Part shown: in pieces, positions 1-6,034 of the stretch
How the letters are laid out: every line of letters starts with the position of its first letter
How positions within the stretch are numbered: the first letter of the stretch is position 1
NCBI GenBank assembly: GCA_030587505.1
Contig: JAUQYY010000378.1
Span: 1 to 6,117, forward strand
Reading direction: 5' to 3'
Length of the DNA: 6,117 nt
Source: Candidatus Sigynarchaeota archaeon
GTDB taxonomy: Archaea > Asgardarchaeota > Jordarchaeia > Jordarchaeales > Jordarchaeaceae
Made by a program: the position numbers and the translations under genes
The notes under the pieces: model-generated
The model's database searches: none
What the model saw: only the letters and a program-made list of their open reading frames with translations
Told to the model about the DNA's origin: nothing

Positions 1-164
1 AGTGGGTTGTTGATGGTTTCTGGTTGGGTTGCTGTGAGTGGGGGGGGCTTTTGATTGCTTCTTTTTGGTTGATGGATTTTACTTGCTGGAGTCGGAGGGT
101 TTGAATGGGTTGTGATGTTTATGCTAGGCGCAAAGCTTTTATTTGATGGTCTGGATAAAAGGGT

Positions 165-172
165 AAGGAGGG
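165..172 (+). promoter_or_regulatory. Strong Shine-Dalgarno site fixing the start of the alcohol dehydrogenase
   Basis: AAGGAGGG lies 7 nt before the ATG at 180 and pairs very well with the archaeal 16S 3' end. It supports the ATG at 180 over the internal ATG at 255 (Met26), where a more standard-length protein would begin. A weak A/T-rich patch near 136-144 could be a TATA box, but it is too poor to call. Confidence 0.75.
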
Positions 173-179
173 AATTTGA

Positions 180-1445
180 ATGTCTTCGGAAATATCGTGG
201 GCGGGATACCAGTACTCTATTAGGTTGCTTTACACGATATTTGGCTCCAGGGCTATGAGAAGGCTGTTTACGACGTTCTTTTGCCCTAGGATTTTTATCG
301 GTTTACCAGCGTTTGGACAGTTGCTGGGTGCGCTCGCACCGGTTCGCCCGAAGAAGCGTGCATTTATTGTGACCGACAAGCCGATAAGAAGGATCGCAGA
401 AAATCTTGTTCCGATGTTTCAGCAGTTTGGTTTCACGGTTGAGATATGCGACAAAGCGGAGCCCGAACCCCCTATCCCCGTGGTAGACAAGATAGCGGAG
501 GACATGCGTAAATTCGAGCCCGACCTCATAGTTGCTGTTGGCGGAGGTTCGGCTATGGACGCCGCTAAAGCAGCCTGGGTCAGGTACGAGAAACCCGACT
601 TAGATATTGGGTCAATCACTGTTCTTGCGCCTATTGGCGTCAGGGAAAAAGCGTTGCTCATGGCTATACCAACTACAGCCGGAACAGGCTCCGAAGCTAC
701 TTTCGCGTTTGTGTTGACTGATACTTCTAAGACGCCGCCTAGGAAGGTTGCTACGGGCCATACTGAACTCGTGCCGGACTTTGCTGTGCTTCTGCCGGAA
801 CTTACGGCTGGAATGCCCCGGGAACTCACTATTGGAACTGGGCTTGATGTTCTTGCTCACGCCTTCGAGGCTTTCACTAATCGCCAGTGGGCTAACGATC
901 TAACAGATGCTCTGGCGGTTAAAGCGATGAAAATGGTCTTGAGGTATCTTCCCATTGTGGCTGAGGATCTTGGAAACATGGAGGCAAGGTATCATATGCA
1001 GTTGGCCGCAACGATGGCTGGTTTAGCTTTCTCAAACGGTGGCGCCGCTCTCACTCACTCGCTGGGGCACGCTCTTGGTAAAATCTTTGGTGTGCATCAT
1101 GGAAAATCGGTGGGCATATTTATTCCCTATGTGCTCAAGTATGCCTCTAGGGTAACTGATGCGTACGTGGAACTTGCTCAGGAGATCGGTATTGAAGCAA
1201 AGAGCAAGGAGGAGTACGAGGATAAGCTGATGAAAATGTTCACGGATTTCCTGAAGGGCCTAGGTGTCTCCATTGCTTTGAAGGACTTGGGGATTAGTAG
1301 GAGTGATTTCGAGAAGGAGCTCGACAACCTTGCGAAGTACGCTTGGGAAGACCCCACAGTGGTGTTTAGCGTGAGACCGACCAGTTTGGGTGAGTTGAGG
1401 CGTATTTTCGAATACGCCTACGAAGGGAAAACTATTGATTGGTGA
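180..1445 (+). CDS. Iron-containing (group III) alcohol dehydrogenase, FucO-like
   Basis: Cytosolic enzyme that likely interconverts an aldehyde and its primary alcohol with NAD(H). It has the two-domain Fe-ADH fold: an N-terminal dinucleotide-binding domain (about 55-210) and a C-terminal all-helical metal domain (about 215-421). Visible motifs are the pyrophosphate-binding GGGSAMDAAK (121-130), PTTAGTGSE (164-172), and four metal ligands at the spacing of E. coli FucO: D223, H227, H293 and H307. The conserved H297 is also present. D66 in IVTDK aligns with the FucO aspartate that favours NAD over NADP, so NAD preference is inferred. At 421 residues it is longer than the usual 380-400. The family's normal beginning (F-x-P-x-I-x-x-G) starts only near residue 33, leaving an extra basic, aromatic N-terminus. 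It is followed after 6 nt by the aldehyde oxidoreductase gene, so its substrate is probably the aldehyde handled by that enzyme. Family assignment is secure; the substrate is not known. Confidence 0.95.
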   Translation: MSSEISWAGYQYSIRLLYTIFGSRAMRRLFTTFFCPRIFIGLPAFGQLLGALAPVRPKKRAFIVTDKPIRRIAENLVPMFQQFGFTVEICDKAEPEPPIPVVDKIAEDMRKFEPDLIVAVGGGSAMDAAKAAWVRYEKPDLDIGSITVLAPIGVREKALLMAIPTTAGTGSEATFAFVLTDTSKTPPRKVATGHTELVPDFAVLLPELTAGMPRELTIGTGLDVLAHAFEAFTNRQWANDLTDALAVKAMKMVLRYLPIVAEDLGNMEARYHMQLAATMAGLAFSNGGAALTHSLGHALGKIFGVHHGKSVGIFIPYVLKYASRVTDAYVELAQEIGIEAKSKEEYEDKLMKMFTDFLKGLGVSIALKDLGISRSDFEKELDNLAKYAWEDPTVVFSVRPTSLGELRRIFEYAYEGKTIDW

Positions 1446-1446
1446 T
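1441..1446 (+). promoter_or_regulatory. Ribosome binding site embedding the upstream stop codon
   Basis: GGTGAT matches the archaeal anti-Shine-Dalgarno and contains the TGA stop (1443-1445) of the alcohol dehydrogenase. The ATG at 1452 follows after 5 nt. The nearer ATG at 1445-1447 is in another frame and is not used. The arrangement suggests termination-reinitiation coupling of the two genes. Confidence 0.6.
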
Positions 1447-1451
1447 GAAAA

Positions 1452-3281
1452 ATGAAGGGATACCATGGTAAGATTTTGAAGGTGGACCTGTCGAAAGGGT
1501 CCTCTGACACCATCGAGCTGAGGGAGGATTGGGCGAAAAACTTCATTGGGGGTTCAGGATTAGCGGCTAGAATTCTGTTTGAGTACATTACCCCTGACTT
1601 GGATCCTTTTTCTCCGGAGAACTGCATCGCTTACATGACCGGGCCTTTCACGGGTACGAAAGTTCCGTCTGGAAGCAGATTCTGCATAGCGGGCATCTCA
1701 GCGCTTGGGAAGTGGGGTGAATCAACATCAGGTGGGGTTTTCGGTGCGGCTCTCAAGAGAACGGGATTCGACGGACTCATAATCTCAGGTAAAGCCGAAA
1801 AACCGGTCTATCTCTGGGTACACGACGGTGAGGTTGAGATAAAGGATGCAAGCCACCTTTGGGGTAAGGACACACACAAAACCCAAGAGATAATTAAGAA
1901 AGATCTAGGGGAGCGCGCGGCGAGGGTGTCGTGCATAGGCTTGGCGGGACAAAACTTGGTCAGATACGCCTGTGTAATCAACGACGCTGGCAGAGCGGCT
2001 GGAAGAACGGGTTTCGGCGCTGTTATGGGTTCCAAGAACCTCAAGGCGGTGGCTGTTCACGGCGAGGCGAAAACCGAGATTGCGGATGAGACGAAGTTTA
2101 ACGAGGCTTACGCAGCCACAATGGCAACAAATCTCTCGGCTCCGTTCTTCTACTTCCTTAGGGATTTCGGCACAGCGGCGTATATAGACATGGGGATGTT
2201 TGTTGGGGATGTTCCCTACAAGTACTTTACTGAGACAGTGTTTCCGGTGGAGAAGGTTGTACCCCAACTGATAATGGAGAGATATTCAACGAGGCGATAC
2301 GCTTGTTTCAACTGCCCTCTCGGCTGCGGAAAGACGGTCAAGTTTAACAAGATGGGCGTCGAAGAAGTCGACACACCCGAGTATGAAACAATCGCGGCGC
2401 TCGGGCCACTCTGCGGAAACCTCGACATTGACCAGATAATCTACGAGGGACACCTGTGTAACGTTTATGGTGTAGACGTAATCTCGATGGGTGTCAGCAT
2501 AGCTTTCTCAATGTATCTCTACGAGAAGGGTGTCATAAGCGAGAAAGACGTGGGAATGAAGCTTGAGTGGGGAAACACGGACGCGATAAACAGGCTTATC
2601 GAGATGACCGCGAAGAGGGAAGGATTCGGAGACGTACTCGCTGAGGGTACATTAAAAATCGCGGAGAAGTTCGGAGTGAATAAGGAAGAGGCTGCTCAAG
2701 TGAAGGGACTTGAAATTCCTATGCATGACCCTAGAGCATTCTTCGGGCAGGGTCTCGTCTACGCGACTTCGGCTAGAGGTGCGTGCCACGAGAGACCAGA
2801 TTGGTTCACTTTCGAGATCGGAACGGGAATACCTGACCTTATGCTCTTCCCCGGCTACAGGTTCAGTATGGAGGGTAGAGCGGCTGGGCTTATAAAGTAT
2901 CAGGATGAGCGGGAAGTCTACGACTGCTTGATAATGTGCAAGTTTTCACAGTCAACTCCGACTGAAGTGCTCAACCTCTTCAACGCCGTGACTGGCTGGA
3001 ACTACTCGATGGACGATCTCCTCAAGGTTGGGGAGAGAGCGTTCAACCTCAAGAGGGCGATAAACAATTTGAGAGGCGTGACGAGAGAGGACGACACACT
3101 GCCCGAAATCGTGACAAAGCCCTTGGAGATAGGTAGCACCGCGGGACAGAAGCTAGAACTAGAACCAATGCTTAGGGAGTACTACGAGAACAGGAAATGG
3201 GACTGGGCAACAGGCAAACCCACGAAGGATAAACTAGAAGAACTCGGCCTCACAGAAGCAGCCAAAGCTCTCTGGAGCTAA
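1452..3281 (+). CDS. Aldehyde:ferredoxin oxidoreductase (tungsten/molybdenum bispyranopterin, AOR family)
   Basis: Oxygen-sensitive cytosolic enzyme that oxidises aldehydes to carboxylic acids with ferredoxin as acceptor, or runs in reverse when reduced ferredoxin is plentiful. It is 609 residues, the family's normal length (about 600-620), with the typical start MKGYHGKILKVDLSKG. The N-terminal cofactor domain (about 1-205) has GGSGLAAR (33-40), TGFDGLIISGKAE (104-116) and RTGFGAVMGSKNLKAV (185-200). The [4Fe-4S] cluster ligands are C285, C288 and C292 (CX2CX3C), with C496 as the fourth. The two pterin-binding D-x-x-x-x-x motifs are at 342-347 (DVISMG) and 491-496 (DCLIMC). E312 and H446 correspond to the residues near tungsten in the Pyrococcus furiosus AOR. 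All key residues are present, so it should be active. It is the second gene of an operon with the alcohol dehydrogenase. Which AOR subfamily it belongs to (AOR, FOR, GAPOR or a WOR type), and so its substrate, cannot be told by eye; GAPOR is less likely given the neighbour. Confidence 0.96.
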   Translation: MKGYHGKILKVDLSKGSSDTIELREDWAKNFIGGSGLAARILFEYITPDLDPFSPENCIAYMTGPFTGTKVPSGSRFCIAGISALGKWGESTSGGVFGAALKRTGFDGLIISGKAEKPVYLWVHDGEVEIKDASHLWGKDTHKTQEIIKKDLGERAARVSCIGLAGQNLVRYACVINDAGRAAGRTGFGAVMGSKNLKAVAVHGEAKTEIADETKFNEAYAATMATNLSAPFFYFLRDFGTAAYIDMGMFVGDVPYKYFTETVFPVEKVVPQLIMERYSTRRYACFNCPLGCGKTVKFNKMGVEEVDTPEYETIAALGPLCGNLDIDQIIYEGHLCNVYGVDVISMGVSIAFSMYLYEKGVISEKDVGMKLEWGNTDAINRLIEMTAKREGFGDVLAEGTLKIAEKFGVNKEEAAQVKGLEIPMHDPRAFFGQGLVYATSARGACHERPDWFTFEIGTGIPDLMLFPGYRFSMEGRAAGLIKYQDEREVYDCLIMCKFSQSTPTEVLNLFNAVTGWNYSMDDLLKVGERAFNLKRAINNLRGVTREDDTLPEIVTKPLEIGSTAGQKLELEPMLREYYENRKWDWATGKPTKDKLEELGLTEAAKALWS

Positions 3282-3284
3282 ACA

Positions 3285-3300
3285 TTCTTTTTCTTTTTTA
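3285..3300 (+). terminator. Oligo-T archaeal terminator of the ADH-AOR operon
   Basis: Runs of T5 (3288-3292) and T6 (3294-3299) begin a few bases after the TAA stop, with no stem-loop before them. Oligo-T tracts of this kind are the usual intrinsic transcript ends in archaea. Confidence 0.65.
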
Positions 3301-3386
3301 TTCAACTTTGCTCAGTAAAGTTCTGTTCTACAGTTTTGTTTATTCCTGTCAGTTTTAAAATCTTCAGCTTAATATTATTCGTAGCG

Positions 3387-3430
3387 AAAAATCGTTAAAA
3401 ATATATAAAAACAAGAAGCGAGAGAAAGAA
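3387..3430 (-). terminator. T-rich terminator of the thiolase-DUF35 operon
   Basis: Read on the minus strand, this is a pyrimidine-rich stretch followed by three T5 runs (complement of A5 at 3407-3411, 3397-3401 and 3387-3391). It lies about 100-145 nt downstream of the DUF35 stop and is the best transcript end on that strand before the convergent operon. The same bases on the plus strand (TATATAAAAA, 3402-3411) resemble a TATA box, but no gene follows in that direction. Confidence 0.45.
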
Positions 3431-3532
3431 GGTCGAACAGCGAGGCACTTGGACACGTTTTATTAATTTCTAAAGAACCAAAGTGGGGAGAAGCGAATTT
3501 TTTACGTATCGTTTCTCAGCCTACCGTTGTGT

Positions 3533-3931
3533 TCATACTTTTTCGAGGACGATTGTTATTCGATCCTCGTATACTTTCGGGACCGCTTTGAGTTTCATTC
3601 CGATTTTTACTTCTTTAGGGTCTTTGGTGAACAGGTTTCCCATGATTTTTACGCCCTCTGCTTCGATTATCCCTATTGATACTGGTGCGTCATTTTCAAA
3701 CCTCGCCGGGGGGTAGTGTATCATGGTGAAGGTTAATAGTTCCCCTACGGGATTTAACTCCAAGAATTCCATATCGTCGCTGTAGCATTTTTTACAATCG
3801 GAAACAGGTGGGTAGTATTTCGCGTTGCATTTTCTACACTTTGAATAGTATATTTTTCCCTCTTTCAAACCTTCAATGAACTTTGCAACCTTTGAGTCCT
3901 TTACGGCTGAAAACCTGGCGAAGTCCTCCAT
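3533..3931 (-). CDS. DUF35 / OB-fold zinc-ribbon protein, acyl-CoA-binding partner of thiolase
   Basis: Small cytosolic protein of 132 residues, normal for the family. After a short N-terminal helix (about 10-25) comes a rubredoxin-like zinc ribbon with C32, C35, C46 and C49 (CX2C-X10-CX2C). An OB-fold domain follows (about 57-132), including VGELLTFTMIHYPPARF and a P-x-x-I-G-I-I-E strand. In archaea the family is encoded next to SCP2-type thiolases, and in the structurally characterised acetoacetyl-CoA thiolase/HMG-CoA synthase complex it bridges the two enzymes and shapes a shared CoA channel. Here it follows the thiolase gene by 6 nt, so it most likely forms a complex with that thiolase. 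The start at 3931 is fixed by a near-perfect ribosome binding site. No HMG-CoA synthase gene is adjacent in this window, so its exact partner set is open. Confidence 0.92.
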   Translation of the reverse strand: MEDFARFSAVKDSKVAKFIEGLKEGKIYYSKCRKCNAKYYPPVSDCKKCYSDDMEFLELNPVGELLTFTMIHYPPARFENDAPVSIGIIEAEGVKIMGNLFTKDPKEVKIGMKLKAVPKVYEDRITIVLEKV

Positions 3932-3937
3932 GAGTGG

Positions 3938-3946
3938 TCACCTCCT
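3938..3946 (-). promoter_or_regulatory. Near-perfect Shine-Dalgarno overlapping the thiolase stop
   Basis: AGGAGGTGA on the minus strand encodes the last two arginines and the TGA stop of the thiolase, and is also the ribosome binding site of the DUF35 gene, whose ATG (3931) follows after 6 nt. This decides the DUF35 start and suggests translational coupling. Confidence 0.8.
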
Positions 3947-5092
3947 GTAAATGTGTACGAACACGCTTTGCCCGCTTGAACCTACGTTGTGCGATAATCC
4001 AACTTCTGCTCCTTCAACCTGCCTTTTTCCCGCTTCTCCTCTTAGCTGTTTTGTTATCTCCACCGTCTGTGAAACGCCGGTTGCACCCACGGGATGCCCC
4101 TTTGCTTTTAACCCGCCGTCCGTGTTGACTGGAATTTCCCCTCCTATCTCTGTGACTCCTTCCTCTATCAGTTTTCCTCCTTCACCCTTCTCGCAGAATC
4201 CCAGATCCTCGTACGCCATTATTTCTGCTATCGTAAAGCAGTCGTGCACCTCAACCACATCGATGTCCTTATGGGTTACTTTTGCCATCTTTGACGCCTG
4301 TTTGAACGCGATTGTTGAGGCGGGAATCCCAACCAGAGTTTCTCTGTTAGACAGAGTATGGGAGTCTGTGGCGAGTCCTAATCCCACCAGCCAAATCGGA
4401 GTGTCCGTTATCTTCCTAGCTTTCTCCTCGGAGGCGAGTATGACCGCCGCCGCACCGTCCGTCAGGGGGCAGCAATCAAACAGGGTTAAGGGATACGCAA
4501 CCATCGGCGAACCTAGTACCTTCTCAACGTTTATCTCCTTTCTGAACTGGGCGTACGGATTGTCCAACGCGTTTCTGTGGTTTTTCACGGCAACCATTGC
4601 GAGCTGTTCATGAGTGGTTCCAAACTCGTGCATGTGGCGATTAGCCATCATCGCGTAGTACCCTGGAAAAGTTGTGCCGTAAGCATACTCCCATTGGACA
4701 TCTCCTCCTCGCCCCATCACCTCGGTGACGACTGGGGTCGGGCTTTCCGTCATTTTTTCAGCGCCGATAACAAGTACAACATCGTAGAGGCCCGATGAGA
4801 TTCCCATCCAAGCTGTTCTAATCGCCGCGCTCCCCGTGGCGCATGCGCTCGCAACTCTAAAGTCCGGCTTAGGATTCATACCAATGTAATCTGCTATGGG
4901 AAAGGAGGGGTTGACCTCCCTCGCCAACTCGCTTATACAGACTCCGGTAACTGACGCGTCGATCTCGCTTAGTGACAGGTTCGCATCGCTTAAACACTCT
5001 CTAACAGCTTCAAATGCCAGTTCCCTAAGAGAGGCGTCTCTCCTTACGCCGAATTTTGAGTGCCCTACACCAACTATCGCAGCTTTGTTCAT
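3938..5092 (-). CDS. SCP2-type thiolase (acetyl-CoA C-acyltransferase family)
   Basis: Cytosolic enzyme that makes or cleaves 3-ketoacyl-CoA, for example two acetyl-CoA to acetoacetyl-CoA. It has 384 residues, typical for archaeal thiolases. Visible motifs are the start KAAIVGVGHSKFG, the nucleophile C84 in ASACATGSAA, the SCP2-type HDCF motif (H283-F286; C285 is the likely second catalytic cysteine), and GHPVGATG (332-339) with H333. Near the C-terminus SHNVGSSG (367-374) replaces the C-x-G motif of classical bacterial thiolases, as is usual for this archaeal/SCP2 class. The gene is followed by its DUF35 partner in an operon. The ATG at 5092 is preceded by a weak GGGTG (5099-5103) with a 6-nt spacer, and by a TATA-like element. 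In many archaea this thiolase sits with HMG-CoA synthase and feeds the mevalonate pathway; no such gene is adjacent here, so a role in fatty or amino acid-derived acyl-CoA metabolism is equally possible. Confidence 0.93.
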   Translation of the reverse strand: MNKAAIVGVGHSKFGVRRDASLRELAFEAVRECLSDANLSLSEIDASVTGVCISELAREVNPSFPIADYIGMNPKPDFRVASACATGSAAIRTAWMGISSGLYDVVLVIGAEKMTESPTPVVTEVMGRGGDVQWEYAYGTTFPGYYAMMANRHMHEFGTTHEQLAMVAVKNHRNALDNPYAQFRKEINVEKVLGSPMVAYPLTLFDCCPLTDGAAAVILASEEKARKITDTPIWLVGLGLATDSHTLSNRETLVGIPASTIAFKQASKMAKVTHKDIDVVEVHDCFTIAEIMAYEDLGFCEKGEGGKLIEEGVTEIGGEIPVNTDGGLKAKGHPVGATGVSQTVEITKQLRGEAGKRQVEGAEVGLSHNVGSSGQSVFVHIYRR

Positions 5093-5143
5093 ATCCTACA
5101 CCCGAAGTAATTTTTGAAATTGAACGCTCAAGTATCCTTCCGG

Positions 5144-5153
5144 TTTTTTAATA
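5144..5153 (-). promoter_or_regulatory. TATA-like promoter element for the thiolase operon
   Basis: The minus strand reads TATTAAAAAA here. A start of transcription about 25-27 nt downstream would fall near 5121 and give a leader of about 30 nt before the thiolase ATG. The same 10-mer occurs upstream of the small ORF at 5407-5416. Confidence 0.45.
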
Positions 5154-5177
5154 ACTTTTTGGGTCAATAAGGGTTGT

Positions 5178-5366
5178 TTACTCGAATTTCCAGACGCATT
5201 TCGACTGCTGGTCGGCAATGCGGCTTTCCTGTTTTGCCTGTACTCCCGCTGAAGAAAAGGGTGTTTGAAGACAAGCGTTACATGAGGCGCAGCCACATTT
5301 TATTGCTTCTGTTCTCTCCGGTTCATCCAGACCCGCCAACTCGTATTCTGAGGGTGATTCAAGCAT
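5178..5366 (-). CDS. Doubtful small cysteine-rich ORF (62 aa), unknown function
   Basis: I do not recognise this product. It has 62 residues, with an acidic start (MLESPSEYELAGLDEPE), then C24, C26, C29 and C32 arranged CXCXXCXXC, and C57 near the end. The spacing could bind zinc or an iron-sulfur cluster, but no family is identified. It lies alone in the 378-nt gap between the CooC gene and the thiolase, on the same strand as both. A TATA-like element (5407-5416) sits about 45 nt before the ATG, which would give a leader of about 20 nt. There is no clear ribosome binding site. The frame stays open upstream of the ATG to a stop at 5424-5426 and encodes one more CxxC (YCLDCLW, about 5385-5405), with no ATG, GTG or TTG start available, so the gene could be a remnant of a longer one. 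A TTG-initiated frame of 93 codons on the opposite strand covers the same bases, so chance is a real alternative. Confidence 0.33.
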   Translation of the reverse strand: MLESPSEYELAGLDEPERTEAIKCGCASCNACLQTPFSSAGVQAKQESRIADQQSKCVWKFE

Positions 5367-5406
5367 TTCCAGAAGAGCGTTATACCACAGGCAGTCAAGA
5401 CAGTAT

Positions 5407-5416
5407 TTTTTTAATA
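5407..5416 (-). promoter_or_regulatory. TATA-like element upstream of the small Cys-rich ORF
   Basis: The minus strand reads TATTAAAAAA, identical to the element before the thiolase, and continues as a 7-A run then TA to 5404. It could drive the small ORF at 5366 or a longer transcript into the thiolase operon. Confidence 0.35.
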
Positions 5417-5433
5417 GGTTCGGTTAACTTGGT

Positions 5434-5438
5434 AAAAA
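5434..5438 (-). terminator. Possible oligo-T terminator after the CooC-type gene
   Basis: A T5 run on the minus strand lies 33 nt past the TAA stop and before the next TATA-like element. It is short, so termination here is only plausible. Confidence 0.3.
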
Positions 5439-5470
5439 GGTGGAATGGGTGTTAGAATCCACCGTTTGGG

Positions 5471-6034
5471 TTATTCTTTGAAAATTCTTTTGAAAATTTT
5501 TTTTGTCGCCTTTAGGGCGGGTGAGTCTTGAGGGATGTCGATTAGCCGTTTGCCCTTTAAATTGTACTCCGCTATGTTTTGGTCGTAGGGTATTGTCCCA
5601 CCGTACTTTACTCCAATTTCTTCTGTGAAATCTATGAGCCTTTTCTCTGGTTTCTCTGTGAACATGTTGCCTACCAGATAAATATCCCTGAAGGATATGT
5701 TGATTTTCTCAACAAGTTTTACGATTCGACGGGCTGTTTCAAACCCCATCTTTGATTGGTCTGTAATGACCAGTAAGACGTCGGCTGCTCTGTCTACTCG
5801 GCGGCTGATGTGTTCAAATCCCGCGTCGAAGTCGATCATTACAACATCGTACAGCTTTGCCAGTGAATCAATTATAGCTGCGGCGAGGTTTTCGATTATG
5901 CAGTAACACCCTTCGTCTTGGGGTCTTCCCATAACGAGGAGATCGTATCCTTCATGTTCGATTATGTTCTCCCAAATTTCACCCTCAAGGAGCTTGGTGT
6001 AGGGTTGGGCTGGTGACTCTAACTCTCTTTTTTC
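5471..6034 (-). CDS. cooC: CooC-type nickel-insertion ATPase, main (C-terminal) fragment of a frameshifted gene
   Basis: CooC is a cytosolic, dimeric MinD/SIMIBI-class ATPase that helps insert nickel into the active cluster of carbon monoxide dehydrogenase. This reading frame is open from 6034 to the TAA at 5471 (187 codons). It carries YDLLVMGRPQDEGCYC, whose C-x-C (codons 5906-5908 and 5900-5902) matches the metal-binding CXC at the CooC dimer interface. The Walker B-like strand VVMIDFDAGFEHISRR follows, with the D-x-x-A-G-x-E-H pattern typical of CooC, then the usual C-terminal half (VITDQS, LVGNMF, GTIPYDQNIAEYNLKGK). The first ATG of this frame is at 5932, in the middle of the conserved domain, and nothing upstream in frame can start it, so a 153-residue protein from 5932 would lack the P-loop and be inactive. 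The missing beginning continues in another frame at 6019-6117. The family is clear; whether the client is CODH, CODH/acetyl-CoA synthase or another nickel enzyme is not visible here. Confidence 0.85.
   Translation of the reverse strand, partial: EKRELESPAQPYTKLLEGEIWENIIEHEGYDLLVMGRPQDEGCYCIIENLAAAIIDSLAKLYDVVMIDFDAGFEHISRRVDRAADVLLVITDQSKMGFETARRIVKLVEKINISFRDIYLVGNMFTEKPEKRLIDFTEEIGVKYGGTIPYDQNIAEYNLKGKRLIDIPQDSPALKATKKIFKRIFKE

Larger units (their letters stand above)
3282..3532. other. A/T-rich convergent intergenic region
   Basis: This stretch separates two operons that converge. It holds the plus-strand oligo-T end (3285-3300) and minus-strand T tracts (3387-3430). No convincing ORF was seen. 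No tRNA or box C/D motif was found: the one GTTCGA on the minus strand (near 3435) has no pairing T-stem. Confidence 0.6.
5093..5470. other. Intergenic region between CooC-type gene and thiolase
   Basis: Apart from the doubtful Cys-rich ORF, this 378-nt stretch holds, read on the minus strand, a T5 run (5434-5438) 33 nt after the CooC stop, a TATA-like element (5407-5416), and the thiolase promoter and leader (5093-5153). No RNA gene or repeat array was seen. Confidence 0.6.

Noticed and set aside
1..54. Plus-strand frame ending in TGA at 52-54 as the tail of an upstream gene
   Set aside because: Only 17 codons are visible, in low-complexity G/T-rich sequence, with no recognisable motif, so it cannot be told from chance.
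1..179. Minus-strand frame rich in Thr, Pro, Asn and Gln across the leader
   Set aside because: It is open only because the strand is C/A-rich, has no start codon here, and continues as antisense of the alcohol dehydrogenase.
419..829. Minus-strand 136-codon open frame inside the alcohol dehydrogenase
   Set aside because: It is antisense to conserved Fe-ADH motifs, has biased Ser/Ala composition, and no recognisable domain.
3400..3506. Short plus-strand RNA between a TATATAAAAA element and the T6 at 3501-3506
   Set aside because: No tRNA, box C/D or conserved stem was found. The A-runs are better explained as the minus-strand terminator of the DUF35 operon.
3951..4613. Plus-strand 220-codon open frame antisense to the thiolase
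   Set aside because: It is rich in Ser, Pro and Cys, as expected for the shadow of a coding strand, while the thiolase on the other strand has clear catalytic motifs.
5174..5455. Plus-strand TTG-initiated frame of 93 codons in the intergenic gap
   Set aside because: It has a rare start, no ribosome binding site, an Arg/Leu/Pro-rich composition and no motif. It overlaps the slightly better supported Cys-rich frame.
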